In this document: positions 1 to 10,910 of the stretch, piece after piece
How the letters are laid out: each line of letters begins with the position of its first letter
How positions within the stretch are numbered: the stretch's first letter is position 1
DNA from: Chrysogorgia sp. JL179-B06
Taxonomy: Eukaryota > Cnidaria > Anthozoa > Scleralcyonacea > Chrysogorgiidae
Assembly: GCA_035772405.1 (NCBI GenBank)
Contig: JAYKKM010000310.1
Location: 429,001-493,000 of the forward strand
Direction: 5' to 3'
DNA: 64,000 nucleotides
The notes under the pieces: generated by a model
Seen by the model: only the letters and a program-made list of their open reading frames with translations
Database searches by the model: none
What the model was told of the DNA's origin: nothing
Position numbers and translations under genes: made by a program

Positions 1-349
1 CATTAAATAAAAACTAACAAACAAGTTTTTGTTCAATCGTATGCTGAAACAACTTTTAACTCGTGACGAATCTCATTTGTCCTAGTACAGCTCGTGCTTT
101 ACTGCTTGCTATACAGGTATAATATCAAATTCTGTTGCACACTATTTCAGTTCGAAACGTCTGCGCATACTTTGCCACGAGTGTCTCAGCTATATATCGA
201 CCTGCACACCCTAACCATACCGGTTTATTAAAAGAATTGTCAATTGTAATATAAACAAACTGGCAGTTATTTCAACATATATTTCGAAAAAAATTGAAGC
301 CATCTAGTGATCTCCTCAATCCTTATTTTGGTATATTTCCAGGAGGCAT

Positions 350-460
350 CTATAGGCTAATATGTTTCATTATAGGTTGCCTATAGAAAATGTTCCAATT
401 TCCTATAGAAGTCTATAGGATCTTATAGGTTGCCTATAGACATGCCTATAGACAAGCCTA
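350..460. repeat. CCTATAG-rich cluster
   Basis: The word CCTATAG or its near-palindromic variants recurs many times in about 110 bases (ATAGGTTGCCTATAG twice, CCTATAGACA and similar). It looks like local slippage or duplication of a short word. No gene is supported in bases 1-826. Confidence 0.6.
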
Positions 461-570
461 TAGCCCTACTGTTAGGGGTATCACGATGCATCTTACTGCC
501 TTCGAAGTACCATCTTTTCCCCTCATTTCTCGCTTTTCGGATAATGAATATAAGCGCCAATACTTTGTTT

Positions 571-655
571 GGAAGAACACCGAGAACACTAAGAACACTG
601 AGAACGCCATGAACAGTAAGAACGCAGAGAACCCCATGAACATTAGGAACATTAC
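571..655. repeat. Short imperfect tandem repeat, 9-18 bp units
   Basis: Units of the form GAACACTAA, GAACACTGA, GAACGCCAT repeat in tandem. Because the period is a multiple of three, this creates low-complexity open frames on both strands (Asn/Glu/Thr-rich on plus, Phe-rich on minus). I regard those frames as by-products of the repeat. Confidence 0.6.
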
Positions 656-826
656 TTATAAAACAATGTCATTACAGTTATTACGTATTGATGACGTGCT
701 CTGTGTTTCGGTACACCGTGATATAACCATATTACATTATATACTATATGGAGAATACATGAAGTTTTCTATATTGGTGCGCGAAACACCAAGTAATAAC
801 CAAATGTACAGTAACAAAATTACATT

Positions 827-1090
827 TTATGCAGTTAATACTGTACCTAAATCAATAATTTCCAATAGAGGTTGTGGTAACTTTCTGCGGCTGATATGTA
901 CACACGTGGTAGAAGTTGTTCCTATGCGTGTTGATTTTCCACTGCATCCAATACCATTGGAAACAATATGGTGTCTAAGTGCACCAGAAGTCATTCCTAG
1001 CTCAGCAAATGCCACTGCCTCGCCCAGTGAAATTCCAATTGATTCACCACAGGAACAACCCTTTGTTTTCAATTTGGCTTTAAAACACTG
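827..1090 (-). CDS. Candidate terminal exon of an unknown protein
   Basis: On the minus strand a splice acceptor (pyrimidine-rich stretch then CTCAG) at about 1091 is followed by an open frame of about 87 codons ending at 827. It contains a Cys-rich start (GCSCGESIG) and a well-mixed composition, unlike the plus-strand frame over the same bases, which runs into the tandem repeat. I do not recognise the family. Upstream exons would lie at higher coordinates and were not identified. It could be a relic exon of one of the repeat-derived genes that fill this region. Confidence 0.35.
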   Translation of the reverse strand, partial: QCFKAKLKTKGCSCGESIGISLGEAVAFAELGMTSGALRHHIVSNGIGCSGKSTRIGTTSTTCVHISRRKLPQPLLEIIDLGTVLTA

Positions 1091-1094
1091 CTGA

Positions 1095-2343
1095 GCCTAA
1101 AATGAACAGTTTAAAAGTTAAAAGTATTATGTATAAATTAAAGTTAACTATCAGCTGAATATAATTTGCAAGGAAATGTTCTTAGAAACAGGGGAGAAAG
1201 TTCCAATTTGTAAATAATTTGACATATGTTCATTATTGAGTTAAGTTTCATTGAAGTTTACACTGACTTTAAATTAATGCTAATATGTGAATTGAAGTCT
1301 ATTCTTTTGTATCAACTAGTTTGGGTTAGACTATAACTGTGTTAAGAATGGTTTAGTTTGAGAAATTTATGTTTAACTTCAGCCTAATTCTTTCATGCAA
1401 ACTTAGAAATATGTCGATACAAAACAATGGATAATTCCAATATTTTATTTCAACATTTTATTACTATTAATACTAACTTTCTGACGCATCATTGGAAATT
1501 ATCCTGACACTGCATGCTAATTACTTGCATACCCAGTAGCTCAACTATTTATGATACAAGTTAGCCAGTGTGTCAACATAAAATGTTTATGTACAGTACT
1601 CACGCAGAGTGATTCTCCATTGTTTTGTAAATTTTTTTCCTAAAATTAAACTTAGTGAAAACAATAAATTTAATTGCATCATCTGTACCTCTTCTGGATT
1701 TTCGACAACCTTTTAAAAAGCACCTCCATCACATTAAAGAAATCCTCTTCATCGGCCTTTGGGAAGGTTCGTTATTTATCGGTTGGGGGGGGGGGGCTGG
1801 TGTTCTCCAAAATTTATATATTAAAAAAATCTGACACCCTTTTATACACAACCCAAAACATAGAACCACCCATCAATTGTTAAAAATATATATTGCCCCA
1901 CCCCCACCTCCAACCAATTCTTGATGTGAAAAATGCAGTTTATTCTATTTGATCAACTGGTCAATGACATAAATAATGTTGATATTGAAATAAAAGTCAT
2001 TAAAGTGAGAACTTTAAAGCTACATGTATATAAATATAATATTTACTATTATCTGACACCATGTTGATTTTTAATGTTTAATAATATAAATGTAGTGCTT
2101 TTATTTACAGATTTTGCTAATGTCATAGACACAGTTCTTCAAATGGAGCTTCAATATTATAATGGGAGAAAATAATATTACCATTAATACTAGGAAAATT
2201 ATCAACTATGTCATTAACATCAACCTTTAAATTTCATAAAATTATATCATTAGGAGAAAAAAGTCGTCTATGTTTCCGCGTTTTACTTGTCTCCCTGACC
2301 TTGTTTTGGATGAAGAAAGAAACACCAACCCATCCATGTCTTT
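1095..2343. other. AT-rich stretch without recognised gene
   Basis: No supported exon. It contains a G homopolymer (about 1784-1796), several TA-rich words and short pyrimidine runs. Confidence 0.5.
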
Positions 2344-2953
2344 TTAATTATTTTCATTATCTGAGTCTTGAATATCCTCATTTACTTCTACTGCGACTTG
2401 CTCTTCATTATCATTCTCTTGATATTCCTCCTCATCCTCTTCATCATCTCATGAATCAGGTGAATCACTGTCCTCAGAATCTGGAATTTCTCTGTAAACG
2501 TCTACTGCATCAGTTTCCTCATCCTCAGATTCAGGTTCAATTAGCATCGCCATTTCTGGAACATCCTGACAAACATGAAACATGAAACATGATCCGCCGC
2601 ACCTTGTCAGCTTTCCTTCCAGTGGTTGAAAGTTCATGGTGCTTTAAGTATTTATTTAGTTCAGACACAGTAAGCTTCCCTTGTTTCTTTTCAGTAGCTT
2701 TCTTTTGTCTCTCTGCTGCTCTCATTTTCTTCAAACACTGGAGTTGTTTTAAGTGCCTGAGATATTCTTCTACCAGTGCTTTATCAACTATATATTTTCT
2801 GCAGAAATCTTCAACTGTATTTCCATCAAGTGAGACCGATCCTTCCTCAAATTTTCTCTTCAGAGCTGCCCTGGGAAAGAAGTCATCTGGTTTCCTTGGT
2901 GTTCCATCTTCATTCAACAGTGGTGAGTCTAGTACATTTTTGGTCCTTGCCAT
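2344..2953 (-). pseudogene. SAP-domain protein, frameshifted and prematurely stopped
   Basis: The frame opens at ATG 2953 (MARTKNVLDS). It runs through a basic, coiled region (about residues 60-85, KKMRAAERQKKATEKK) into a SAP-like helix-extended-helix DNA-binding motif (residues about 87-115: LTVSELNKYLKHHEL then GRKADKVRRI). Right after it the word CATGAAA is duplicated in tandem (about 2574-2587), shifting the frame by seven bases. In the shifted frame a strongly acidic tail follows, with an in-frame TGA at about 2449 and then more Asp/Glu codons to a TAA at 2344. SAP modules bind AT-rich DNA; this type of SAP protein is familiar to me from repetitive cnidarian loci. Its partner functions are unknown. 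It is on the same strand as the decayed gene at 6.2-9.9 kb. Confidence 0.6.
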
Positions 2954-3524
2954 GTAACTACTGAAACTGTTCAGTATCACATTTTTGTCCAGATTTGGTC
3001 AAACAGTCATGCTTAAGGTACTCCATGTACAGCTCTCCGGATTCGTAATGACTTTCAAGAATACTTTATTTATTATGTGTTACACTTTTAATATATATCT
3101 GGGAAAGTATTAATGGCTTCTTTGGGCTAGCGACTAGCTAATAACTATATATACAATGTGATAACGACAATAGTATATTTATGGGATTACACTATTATCC
3201 AGGACAGTTTAATAGTTCAATGTGTTTGTGGCCATGGTTGAAATGAAAGTAAAAGCCAAAATATTGCATTATGTAGTGTAGCATATCAAATTAAAAGTAT
3301 AACAATTAAGTTTTATAACCATCTTTCAAACCATTTTTTTTATCCCCCCATCAGCAATGCTAAAGAAAAGTTTGAACCCCCTTTTTAATCTGAGAAAAAT
3401 ACACTCCCCCCATTTTTCCCCCAACCCACTATCCCAGAGAGCAAGTTTTTGTATTTAGGTACCATTTGTTCAGACATAAATATCTGCACACCAGCCCAAT
3501 ATTCACCAGCCAATCCAATATGTG

Positions 3525-3914
3525 TTAACATCTATAAAGATCAAAATCATATTGAACAATTATGTGAACAAAATGTATAATATTATGTCCTTTTGTTATA
3601 TATAGAAAGTTTATGAGTTTAAGATTTGCCTGTGCTGTTATTTTCAGGCCAAATTTTTCGAAAATACCGATTAGATCATTTCTTGCTTTATCGGCCAATC
3701 TTCCGTAGGTGGTATTAATAGCTGCCAAACCGTCGTCTCGGTATAGACCTGTCATCTTTCCGAAGCGTTCTTCTTGTGAGTTTAGGATGAAAAGTCCGAC
3801 GAGCTCACAGATTTCAGCTCCGTTGTAACATCCCATTGTCACGTCAAATGTGTTGGCGGTGTTTCTTTTCGTCCATGCTCTGGCCGTTGTTGAAACGTGT
3901 AAACGACGAACCAC
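3525..3914 (-). pseudogene. Reverse transcriptase fragment with YRDDG box
   Basis: A 129-codon minus-strand frame carries FDVTMGCYNGAEICELVG, then the catalytic-box-like TGLYRDDGLAAI and, 25 residues on, GIFEKFGLKITAQ leading into NFL. This order (palm strand, DD box, thumb-side helix) is that of a reverse transcriptase palm. The subgroup (Penelope-like or another non-LTR class) cannot be settled from so short a piece. Both flanks lack the rest of the enzyme, so this is a relic. Confidence 0.5.
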
Positions 3915-4200
3915 TCTACATTAACCGCTTATCAAACCACCCACCTTCCATCCTCCAACAATTACCAACCCCTCGCCCGCCATATAATAGCGTACTCCTT
4001 AGTTATTTTACTTAAAAATAGATAACCCATTGATTTGCCAATCGAATGGACTTATAATAGACACTACATGTATCTCTGAGAGTCTTTAAACTATCAAGCA
4101 TGTGTTGTTCTGAATTTCATAGTTTCATAATTAGACATCAAAGTGTTTACTTTTTGGGTGCAATTATGTGACACTGTATAATAACTTACTGACAAAGCAT

Positions 4201-4207
4201 GTATATA

Positions 4208-4244
<37 letters not shown>
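4201..4244. repeat. TA dinucleotide microsatellite
   Basis: Nearly uninterrupted TA repeats over about 44 bases. Confidence 0.9.
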
Positions 4245-4247
<3 letters not shown>

Positions 4248-4349
4248 GGATTATTAAATCAAAGCACTCAAAACGAAGTTTGGCTGGCACATGGTTTGTG
4301 GTCAGATAAAAGGGGCTAGTATTGTTCATGATGCACCTGGGTGGCTCAG

Positions 4350-5172
4350 TTTCACATCTGTAACCATCAAGCCGCCCTGCAATATGGTTATAAGTCCACT
4401 AGAACGAGTTGCATGTTGCTTGTTATGCAGCGCTTATTAAATTTTGCAACTTTTTGTCTTTGACAAGGCGCTATAAAATCGAGAGCGCCGCTTTACCGAG
4501 ACAAGTCGAACAAGTTGGTGAACAAATATTATATCAACATATCAGTTTGTGTTTGTTTCCTGTAAATAAAACGGCTAGTAGTTCAGTTTTGGAAAACGGC
4601 CTGGTAAACAATTGTCAACATCATGCATCAGCGGATGTACTTGGTTCTCCCAAACCTGAACTGGCTGAAGCTTTGTTTTGAGCTTTAATCAAACGGTTTT
4701 CTATTTGCTTTTTCCTAGCCTGTATCGATTTCGATCTTGAGCTCGCTTAAGTTCTGCATAGGCACCATCTAGAATTGTCTTCTTTCTGTTGTATTGGGTA
4801 GTCAATGACTCTTTCTATTTTGGACTTTGCTTTGTCAAAATTTTCTCAACATTGGATTATTTCCTTGTCTACACTTTCGACAATAGCATGGGCAGCTGCC
4901 ATTCTTTCTAGATTCTTTGGAATCGTTTCTTTTTTCTGTGAACCTGATTTGGTTGAAACGTTATCCTCTTTTTGCTTTTCATCTTCGTTTTCAATAAATG
5001 ATGTCTTGCACAGTGTCCAGGAGATATCAATGATTCCCATTAAGGTAGTCTTATCAAGCTTAAATGTTTCTTTATTCTTTGCCAACTGCTCTGCCTTTTC
5101 GTTAGAAAATCGTCTTTTCTTCTCTAGCTCGGAATTTGCAGAGGCGATTTCTTGATTAGAATAAATCTTTAA
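4350..5172. repeat. Duplicated unit, copy A
   Basis: From the word AGTTTCACATCTGTAACCAT at 4350 this segment matches 17743-18682 closely, apart from an internal block of about 110 bp present only in the other copy. Similarity in the other copy stops at a TTAA (18679-18682), where a different sequence begins. Here the same TTAA (5169-5172) is followed by uninterrupted sequence, so this copy acts as the empty-site reference. Confidence 0.75.
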
Positions 5173-5256
5173 ATTTTTCATTTTGGCATGCTTATATGGG
5201 ACAGCCATCATGACATCCACAAATGAACTTCTTTTTGCCAACTTACCTAGTGACAC
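4645..5256 (-). pseudogene. Coiled-coil protein, copy A
   Basis: The frame starting at ATG 5256 is Lys/Glu-rich: a helix with ASANSELEKKRRFSNEKAEQ, then KLDKTTLMGIIDISWTLCK, then a charged linker and RMAAAHAIVESVDK. It ends at a TGA at about 4846. Reading on in the same frame or a neighbouring frame gives further helical, Lys/Arg-rich sequence (KAKSKIER, KRAQDR, RKKQIENR) to about 4645, so the stop looks secondary. The same TGA is present in copy B. The start ATG sits eight bases from a good splice donor (CTAG-GTAAGT), so the first exon may be very short. Function unknown. Confidence 0.45.
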
Positions 5257-5259
5257 ATA

Positions 5260-6206
5260 ACGAGATACATTAGAGATGGTGCATTTGTATTATAAAGAAT
5301 ATTTTATGTATATTCAAAATAATTATTGAAATTTAACGGTTTTATATATTATGGTGTTTTATCGGGAGATAGTTGTTTGATGATTGATGAAAGAGAATAT
5401 GCAGTTATCCACTGACCTATTCTATAAGGATCGCCAGGTATTGTTTTCAAGGCAGCCATGTAATTCGCCATCTTGAAACAAATACATGTTCAAAATATAA
5501 TTGTGTGGATTTGTCGATGTTTATCTGATTTCGAATTTCCTAAAATGTATGAATTCAATAAATGTCCTAAATGCTTGAATTTGTCTAAAAGTTTATTTAA
5601 GTTCACCGACCAACAGTATTCATGAATTCGTCGATAGTGCCTTGCAGCTTGGACGTAGATGAGCCCACTGATTTCGCTCAGCAGTTGTCAATAAATTTGG
5701 ACAGAATTTTCAGGTTTACTTTAAGTATTGATCATAAGTTTTCCTTGAGCTCATCACGAAATAGTAACAGCTTCCTTTTCTTATGAGGAAGCTACCTAAT
5801 GCTCTATAGTTGTACCAAAGATATTAACCTACCTTCAGGTTGTTACTTAAGTAATAATTCCTTGCTAGTTAATAAGTAACGGAAAACAAAAGAATATGAT
5901 TTAATGAGTCTATAAACTGTATTCTTAAACATTATGTGCTGTATTTCTATATATCAAAAATACTTTATCTGGTCCTTAGTTGATATTTGTGAGTATTTAA
6001 GTTTCTAATTACACAGACAAAACTTTGTGTGTATATGTGATGAACAGTATATTTAAAAAGTGAGTTTATTTATATTTTGACTAGAGTTTCCTATTAACCA
6101 TCTGAAAGTTTTGATAAATCAGATATATTACTTATGGCTGCAAACACCTCATAACAAATGTTTTGAAAGCACTTAAAATTAGCCAAAAAAAGAATGAAGA
6201 AGAATG
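5260..6206. other. No recognised gene
   Basis: AT-rich sequence with no exon I can support on either strand. Confidence 0.5.
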
Positions 6207-7330
6207 TCAATCTCTGAGTGGATTAATTAACTGTAAAAGTTCTTGATGTCTTTCATCTGAACAAGGTTGATTTGTTACTGGAACTGTCACACTTTCTGGT
6301 TCCTCACCAAACTCTAATGGCACAGGACCATCATAATCAATGCCATATGACTGCACTCCCCCTAAGATTTAGATTAATAAAATGCAATAATTATTTTAAT
6401 AAAGGACTATAGTCCGTGTGTATACAGCAATGTATGAATCAAACTAATTTAATTAGGTATTGCAAGGCAGAAGCATGAAGACATAAGGTTGTGGTAAATT
6501 TTTCACCACGTGTCTACGTACACCCCAAACTTCTTCAAAATAATTGTACAGTGTTGAATCTTTTTCTTTAAGTGCCTGCTTCTCAATCTTCTTGCCACTT
6601 AAATTAGCAACTTGAATCGTCTTTCTGTCAAATACTTTACATGTACTCCATTTGCACCTTTGACGAGCCTCACTGGTTGTTGGGCACATGGTGCACCATT
6701 AACTTTCTTTATGTAAACATCTGTTGCAAGCTCTACATTTTTTGCCAATTGCTCCTTGTCCAACCCTTCCTTTGTATAACATGGGCCTCCATGGGTAGAA
6801 TGGGTAAAGAGGTTGCTGTGGGCTACTGCCAAGCAGCCACTGAGTAGCTCGACTCTATTTAGATACGATCCACCACTACAATGCTTGTGTTCCCCTTGAT
6901 AAGATGCCGTTCTGTCCAATAAAACTGTACTTCCTTATGTGAGGGAGCTTCATCAGAACCCCCACCAACACGGATGCACTCAACCTGCTTATCATGAAAA
7001 ACTGATGCAAACTCTGGATTTTTTCCAACATTTGCAAATCTGCTGCATGTTGCGCCGGACTTTTATCAAACAGGTTATGAGCCTTTACAACTCCACCACA
7101 TACTTATTTTGTTGTTTCAGTTGACATAAACATATGTGACGATACTTGTTGTCGGATGGATGTGTACTTGTTCAGATAGTCAGATCTAGTTGTCTTCTCA
7201 AGCTTGTACACAGTTGAGAATGTGGGTAAATGTTGTGTTGAAACCAGCAGCATTGTCCCTATTCAGAATTAATGTTTTGGTACCATCCTTCAACTCCAGG
7301 TAATCAAGACTTATGGCACATCCCTTACAA
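6207..7330 (-). pseudogene. 3' part of a transposon-like gene of unknown function
   Basis: Reading from 7330 downward, several minus-strand frames join into one protein-like series: ISLDYLELKDGTKTLILN, STVYKLEKTTRSDYLNKY, KAHNLFDKSPAQHAADL, PEFASVFHDKQVECIRVG, GGGSDEAPSHKEVQFYWT, SGGSYLNRVELLSGCLAV, KKVNGAPCAQQPVRLVKG and YNYFEEVWGVRRHVVKNL. At least four frame changes are needed. A last exon (6361 to 6207, acceptor AAATCTTAG) encodes YGIDYDGPVPLEFGEEPE and stops at 6207. I know this series as a recurrent multi-copy protein in cnidarian genomes; I cannot name a biochemical activity. It probably continues the exons at 8365-9885. Confidence 0.5.
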
Positions 7331-7334
7331 AAAT

Positions 7335-7560
7335 AAACTATAGTTTCTATGCTAAAAACTATAGTTTTTTAGTAAAAACTATAGTTTCTCATGCTAACTA
7401 TATTACTATATTTAAAAAAACTATGTTTTTGAGTAAAAACTATAGTTTCCTATTTATGGTGATTATGACAACTGAAGTAACAAACTATAGTAACGTATTA
7501 AAACTATACTTTTGTATAACAATATAACTAGATTTAAAAACTTTATTTTATGCCAGACAC
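7335..7560. repeat. AAACTATAGTTT palindrome array
   Basis: The 12-bp palindrome AAACTATAGTTT and close variants occur at least five times in about 130 bases, followed by degenerate copies (AACTATAGTAAC, AAACTATACTTT). Each unit is self-complementary. Confidence 0.7.
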
Positions 7561-7974
7561 TATAGTACTGGGTAAGACCCAGAACCATAAACTTTATTAT
7601 TTTAGTTTTTATATTGAACTGTACTCTAGTTTTAAAAAAAAAATGCTATTTCTGAATTCAAGGTTTCTAAAATTTACAGGTAATATTTCTGAATATTTAC
7701 ACAAGATCTAAGTTGCTAATGAGCATGGATGTTGCCACATTCAGCAGTGTCTCCAATGAACGAGAAAACCCAAGAGATGCATGACCATGAATAACCCATA
7801 GATTTAATTAATCTAAAATAATACAGTGTAAGTTAACGTAAATATCATCTAACCCTAACTCGCCTAACTCTGATGATCTTAACCGTGATAGGTCACTGAT
7901 AGGTGTACCGAAAGTACTTTTACAAAACTGCTTCCAATTTCAAGGGGTCTCCCTCCCCCATCAGCCTTCATTGC

Positions 7975-8245
7975 AGGCCACCCAACCTCGTACCCAGGGT
8001 CTTATCTCCGCTCCCCCACAAGACAATAATTATATGCACGTTCTGCAAATTCAGTGTTGCCATTATTTGTGACCAAAGCTTTGTCGAAATTGTCATATTT
8101 TTTGTCATTCTGATTTTCGAGCTGGAGTGGGAAGAAAACAACGCACTCCGGCCCCGGCCTGTCTGCACAAAAAACGCTCTAGCTCCGGCACACAGCCCTA
8201 CTGTAAAGCGGCCGGAACCCGAGCTGAAAAATCGGAGTTTGCACA
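7975..8245 (+). repeat. Dispersed repeat with CAACCTCGTACCCAGGGT head
   Basis: The head word at about 7983 recurs in inverted orientation at about 63268-63292 together with the adjoining TTATCTCCGC. The body (to about 8245) keeps a minus-strand frame typical of repeat-derived spurious proteins. I associate this repeat with anthozoan genomes; that association is from memory. Confidence 0.5.
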
Positions 8246-8364
8246 CCTGTAGAGTGTTGCTATGATGTTTGTGATATTTACACCTGTATGATATTTAAAT
8301 TTATATTGAAATTAGAAAATTATTATTAAAAACATTAAAATATAACATTCTACCTGGCATTTAC

Positions 8365-9885
8365 CTCATTTTCACTTTCAGATTTTTCAATTTCTGTTGG
8401 CTTGACCAGCTGCATAAACAACATAATCATTATTAACATCAGTAGCTTTTTTAATTGATGTTTAAAAAACTATATGCATGACAAAACAACAAAATTTCCC
8501 CATTAAAAGACTTACATCTATCAATATTTTCTCTTCGTCTTTATTTAGTTGGTATCCTCCTAGTTGTTCCTGTGTTCTGGCTACCCAATCTGTGGAAACA
8601 AATATAAAATAATTATGGAAGTGGTGTCATGGTGTGAGGATATAAGTTGTAAGTATTAAGTAAATTAAGTAATGCAATTTTTGAAATGGATGGAAACTTT
8701 AATGGAAAATGCAAAACAGGAGCAAATATATGTAATGCCATTAGTGCAATACCTGGAGAAAACCTGTGGTGTTTGATAGAGTCAAGCTGGAAGTACTCTT
8801 CCCAAATGTTGCCAAGGTGAAACGTGTTTTAATCAACTGCACTGTGCAAGAATCATAACCCTGGTTGTAGCAGTGAAAAGTTTGTTTGGTCTGTGTTTGA
8901 ACTATTAAAACATGAGAAAGCGATGAACCTCAAGGGGTAGGGCCCTAACTATAGCCTTGTGCCCACTTTTTTCCTTGAAATTTTACCCATTGTATATGTT
9001 CATGTTGGAATTAACATTTTTTCTATTTACCTATAACATCCATCCTAGTCATCTGATTTTTATGCCAGGCACTGTAGCTGCCAACCTCTATCTCTCAGAT
9101 AAAGTTGGATATTCATCCCAACATTCCAAATCTTCATACAATGCTTTTACAGCTACAGATACCCAGCCATGTGTTGAGTAATAGCCATGGACTGTTTTAG
9201 CATTGTGATTTATTTCTCCTATTCTAACTGTTCTGCCATCTCTGATCAAGCGAATTACACGTTGAAAAGAATGTAATAAGAGTCAATTTTTCCAACATAT
9301 TTTGAGTTTTAGTAAAAATTCCCCAAGTGTAGGAGATGCATCGTTGTCTTGCAATCCATAGTATTATCTGTTAAGAAAATAAGTATATGTAACACTAGAT
9401 GTTGGTTTACTTGGTACAATAATTATTATATGTGTGATACAGTACCTCACTAAAACCACAACAGTTATTTTTATTTCCATCTCCCAGATACACTTCTCCG
9501 ATTTAATATTCCGCATATGCTACATACTACAGAATCTAAATATCTTCAAGTGATAGCTTCAAAGCAGTAAAAACCGTTGTACAGATAATTTGCTATGTTG
9601 TCCAGTACACTTTTGCTGTGGGGGTTCCTGTAAGCAATTGAAATTGAGAATCTCTCAACACAAATTAAAACGCAGTAAATATATATAAAATGAAAAAGAT
9701 ACTAAATTCAGGAACAGAAATTAAATTAAATGTACATTATCAATTGTCTCACCTTTACTCTTTCAGCCATTGCATCAAGTCTGCTTTTAATTGCTATGGA
9801 GATTGGAACACCCCTTCGAAATAACTGCCTCCATTCCAAAAGGATTTCAAAGGAAACTAGCACCTTGTCACTGACGTTGACAGAC
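8365..9885 (-). pseudogene. Decayed multi-exon gene, 5' exons
   Basis: Minus-strand exons with good splice signals: 9885-9753 (acceptor TTCAG, donor AAG-GTGAGA; SVNVSDKVLVSFEILLEW, IKSRLDAMAERVK); 9627-9446 (NPHSKSVLDNIANYLYNG, then after a stop and a frame change CSICGI and EVYLGDGNKNNCCGFSE); 9367-9088 (LQDNDASPTLGEFLLKL, one TGA, then FQRVIRLIRDGRTVRIGE and HGYYSTHGWVSVAVKALY); about 8840-8753 (HLGNIWEEYFQLDSIKHH); 8589-8516 (DWVARTQEQLGGYQLNKDEE); 8409-8365 (LVKPTEIEKSESENE). The exon/intron order is clear, but stops and shifts make it non-coding today. The Cys/Gly-rich GDGNKNNCC piece may bind metal. Probably the front half of the gene ending at 6207. Confidence 0.5.
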
Positions 9886-9988
9886 CTGAAGAACACAAGT
9901 TTTCTATAAGAAACAAAATTTATATTACAGTGTATATATTTCCACTAACTTACCAAGATTGTATGGAAAAACCTCTAGGAGTATCATT

Positions 9989-10206
9989 AGATGTGAAGTT
10001 GATCGTCCAGGTTGTTGTAGTCTTGAGAAAGCGTATTGTTGGTGATTGACGTTTCGACGGCCTCAGCGGCGGTCATCTTCAGAGTTAAGTAAAGCGTGTT
10101 TGTCAGGTGCCTGTATATATACGTCTGGTTGAGGTCGTCGAAACGTCAGTCACCAACAAGTCTTTCTCAAGACTACAACAACCTGGACGATCAACTTCAC
10201 ACATCT
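9989..10206. repeat. Hairpin (fold-back) element with about 75-bp arms
   Basis: The left arm (GTGAAGTTGATCGTCCAGGT ... GACGTTTCGACG) is the reverse complement of the right arm (CGTCGAAACGTCAGTC ... GATCAACTTCAC) with few mismatches. The spacer contains TATATATACG and the two arms meet around 10090-10130. This is a MITE-like snap-back sequence. Confidence 0.75.
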
Positions 10207-10209
10207 AAA

Positions 10210-10757
10210 AACCTGATTCATCGCTAGGCAATTAGTACACATCTTAATAACCAGAATTTTAATTGGTTTGAAAGGATGAAGATTTGTAAGCAGGAAGGAA
10301 TGTCTCTTGCTGGCCCAAAGAACGCTTTTGCACAAGCCACAGTTCTCTTCAGCTGGTTCAATAGTCAATTACACCAGATTGTTGAACTATTGAAAGTGGA
10401 ATGGCACTGGGAATGGAATGTTTCATATTCGACTCGATTGTAGAAGAGCGGGACTGGCTTCCTTCTTTTGGTTCATCGTGTTCCAACAAAGCATCACATG
10501 AAGATACATCATCACAGGAACTATTGGATGGAAGATCGCTTCTGCCAACATCCAAGCATAGCAGTAAATACACATGTGTGCAAATTACCATTGACTTGCA
10601 ATCCTTCGAGCAATATCGGATTGCATCGTCTGTAACTCGGACAGACATATATCATCATGAGAGCTTGTATTTGCTGAATAGAAATTTCTCCTGATACCAC
10701 CACAGTACATGCTGGATTGCTGGGGTAGATAACCTGGGCTTCTTTTTAGCTACATAT
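10210..10757. other. No recognised gene
   Basis: Open frames of under 100 codons on both strands overlap here, but neither shows recognisable domains or splice-consistent neighbours. Confidence 0.4.
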
Positions 10758-10880
10758 TGTAGTGACGTCATCATGACTTACTATAAGTGATGATGCAATC
10801 AGGGATGATTGTACATATCGTAGCGAAGGAGTGTAGACCAGAGATGTATATATAGAAACAAAGAGATTCAAAACATAACA
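10758..10880 (+). repeat. 5' LTR of the gypsy element
   Basis: 123 bp, TG...CA ends, containing TATATATAG (about 10848) as a likely TATA box. It differs from the 3' LTR at a few positions (for example GTCATCATGAC against GTCGTCATCAC), so the insertion is not very recent. Confidence 0.9.
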
Positions 10881-10910
10881 ATGGCGACGAGCTAAACAAA
10901 ATTTAGTACA

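Noticed and set aside
486..1094. Plus-strand 202-codon ORF
   Set aside because: Its first third is the short tandem repeat and the rest is the reverse of a better, splice-bordered minus-strand exon.
7335..7560. CRISPR-like array
   Set aside because: Units are palindromes without equal unique spacers, and the DNA is eukaryotic.
10401..10694. Overlapping ORFs of 96-97 codons on both strands
   Set aside because: No domain, no splice-compatible neighbours, and equal quality on both strands.
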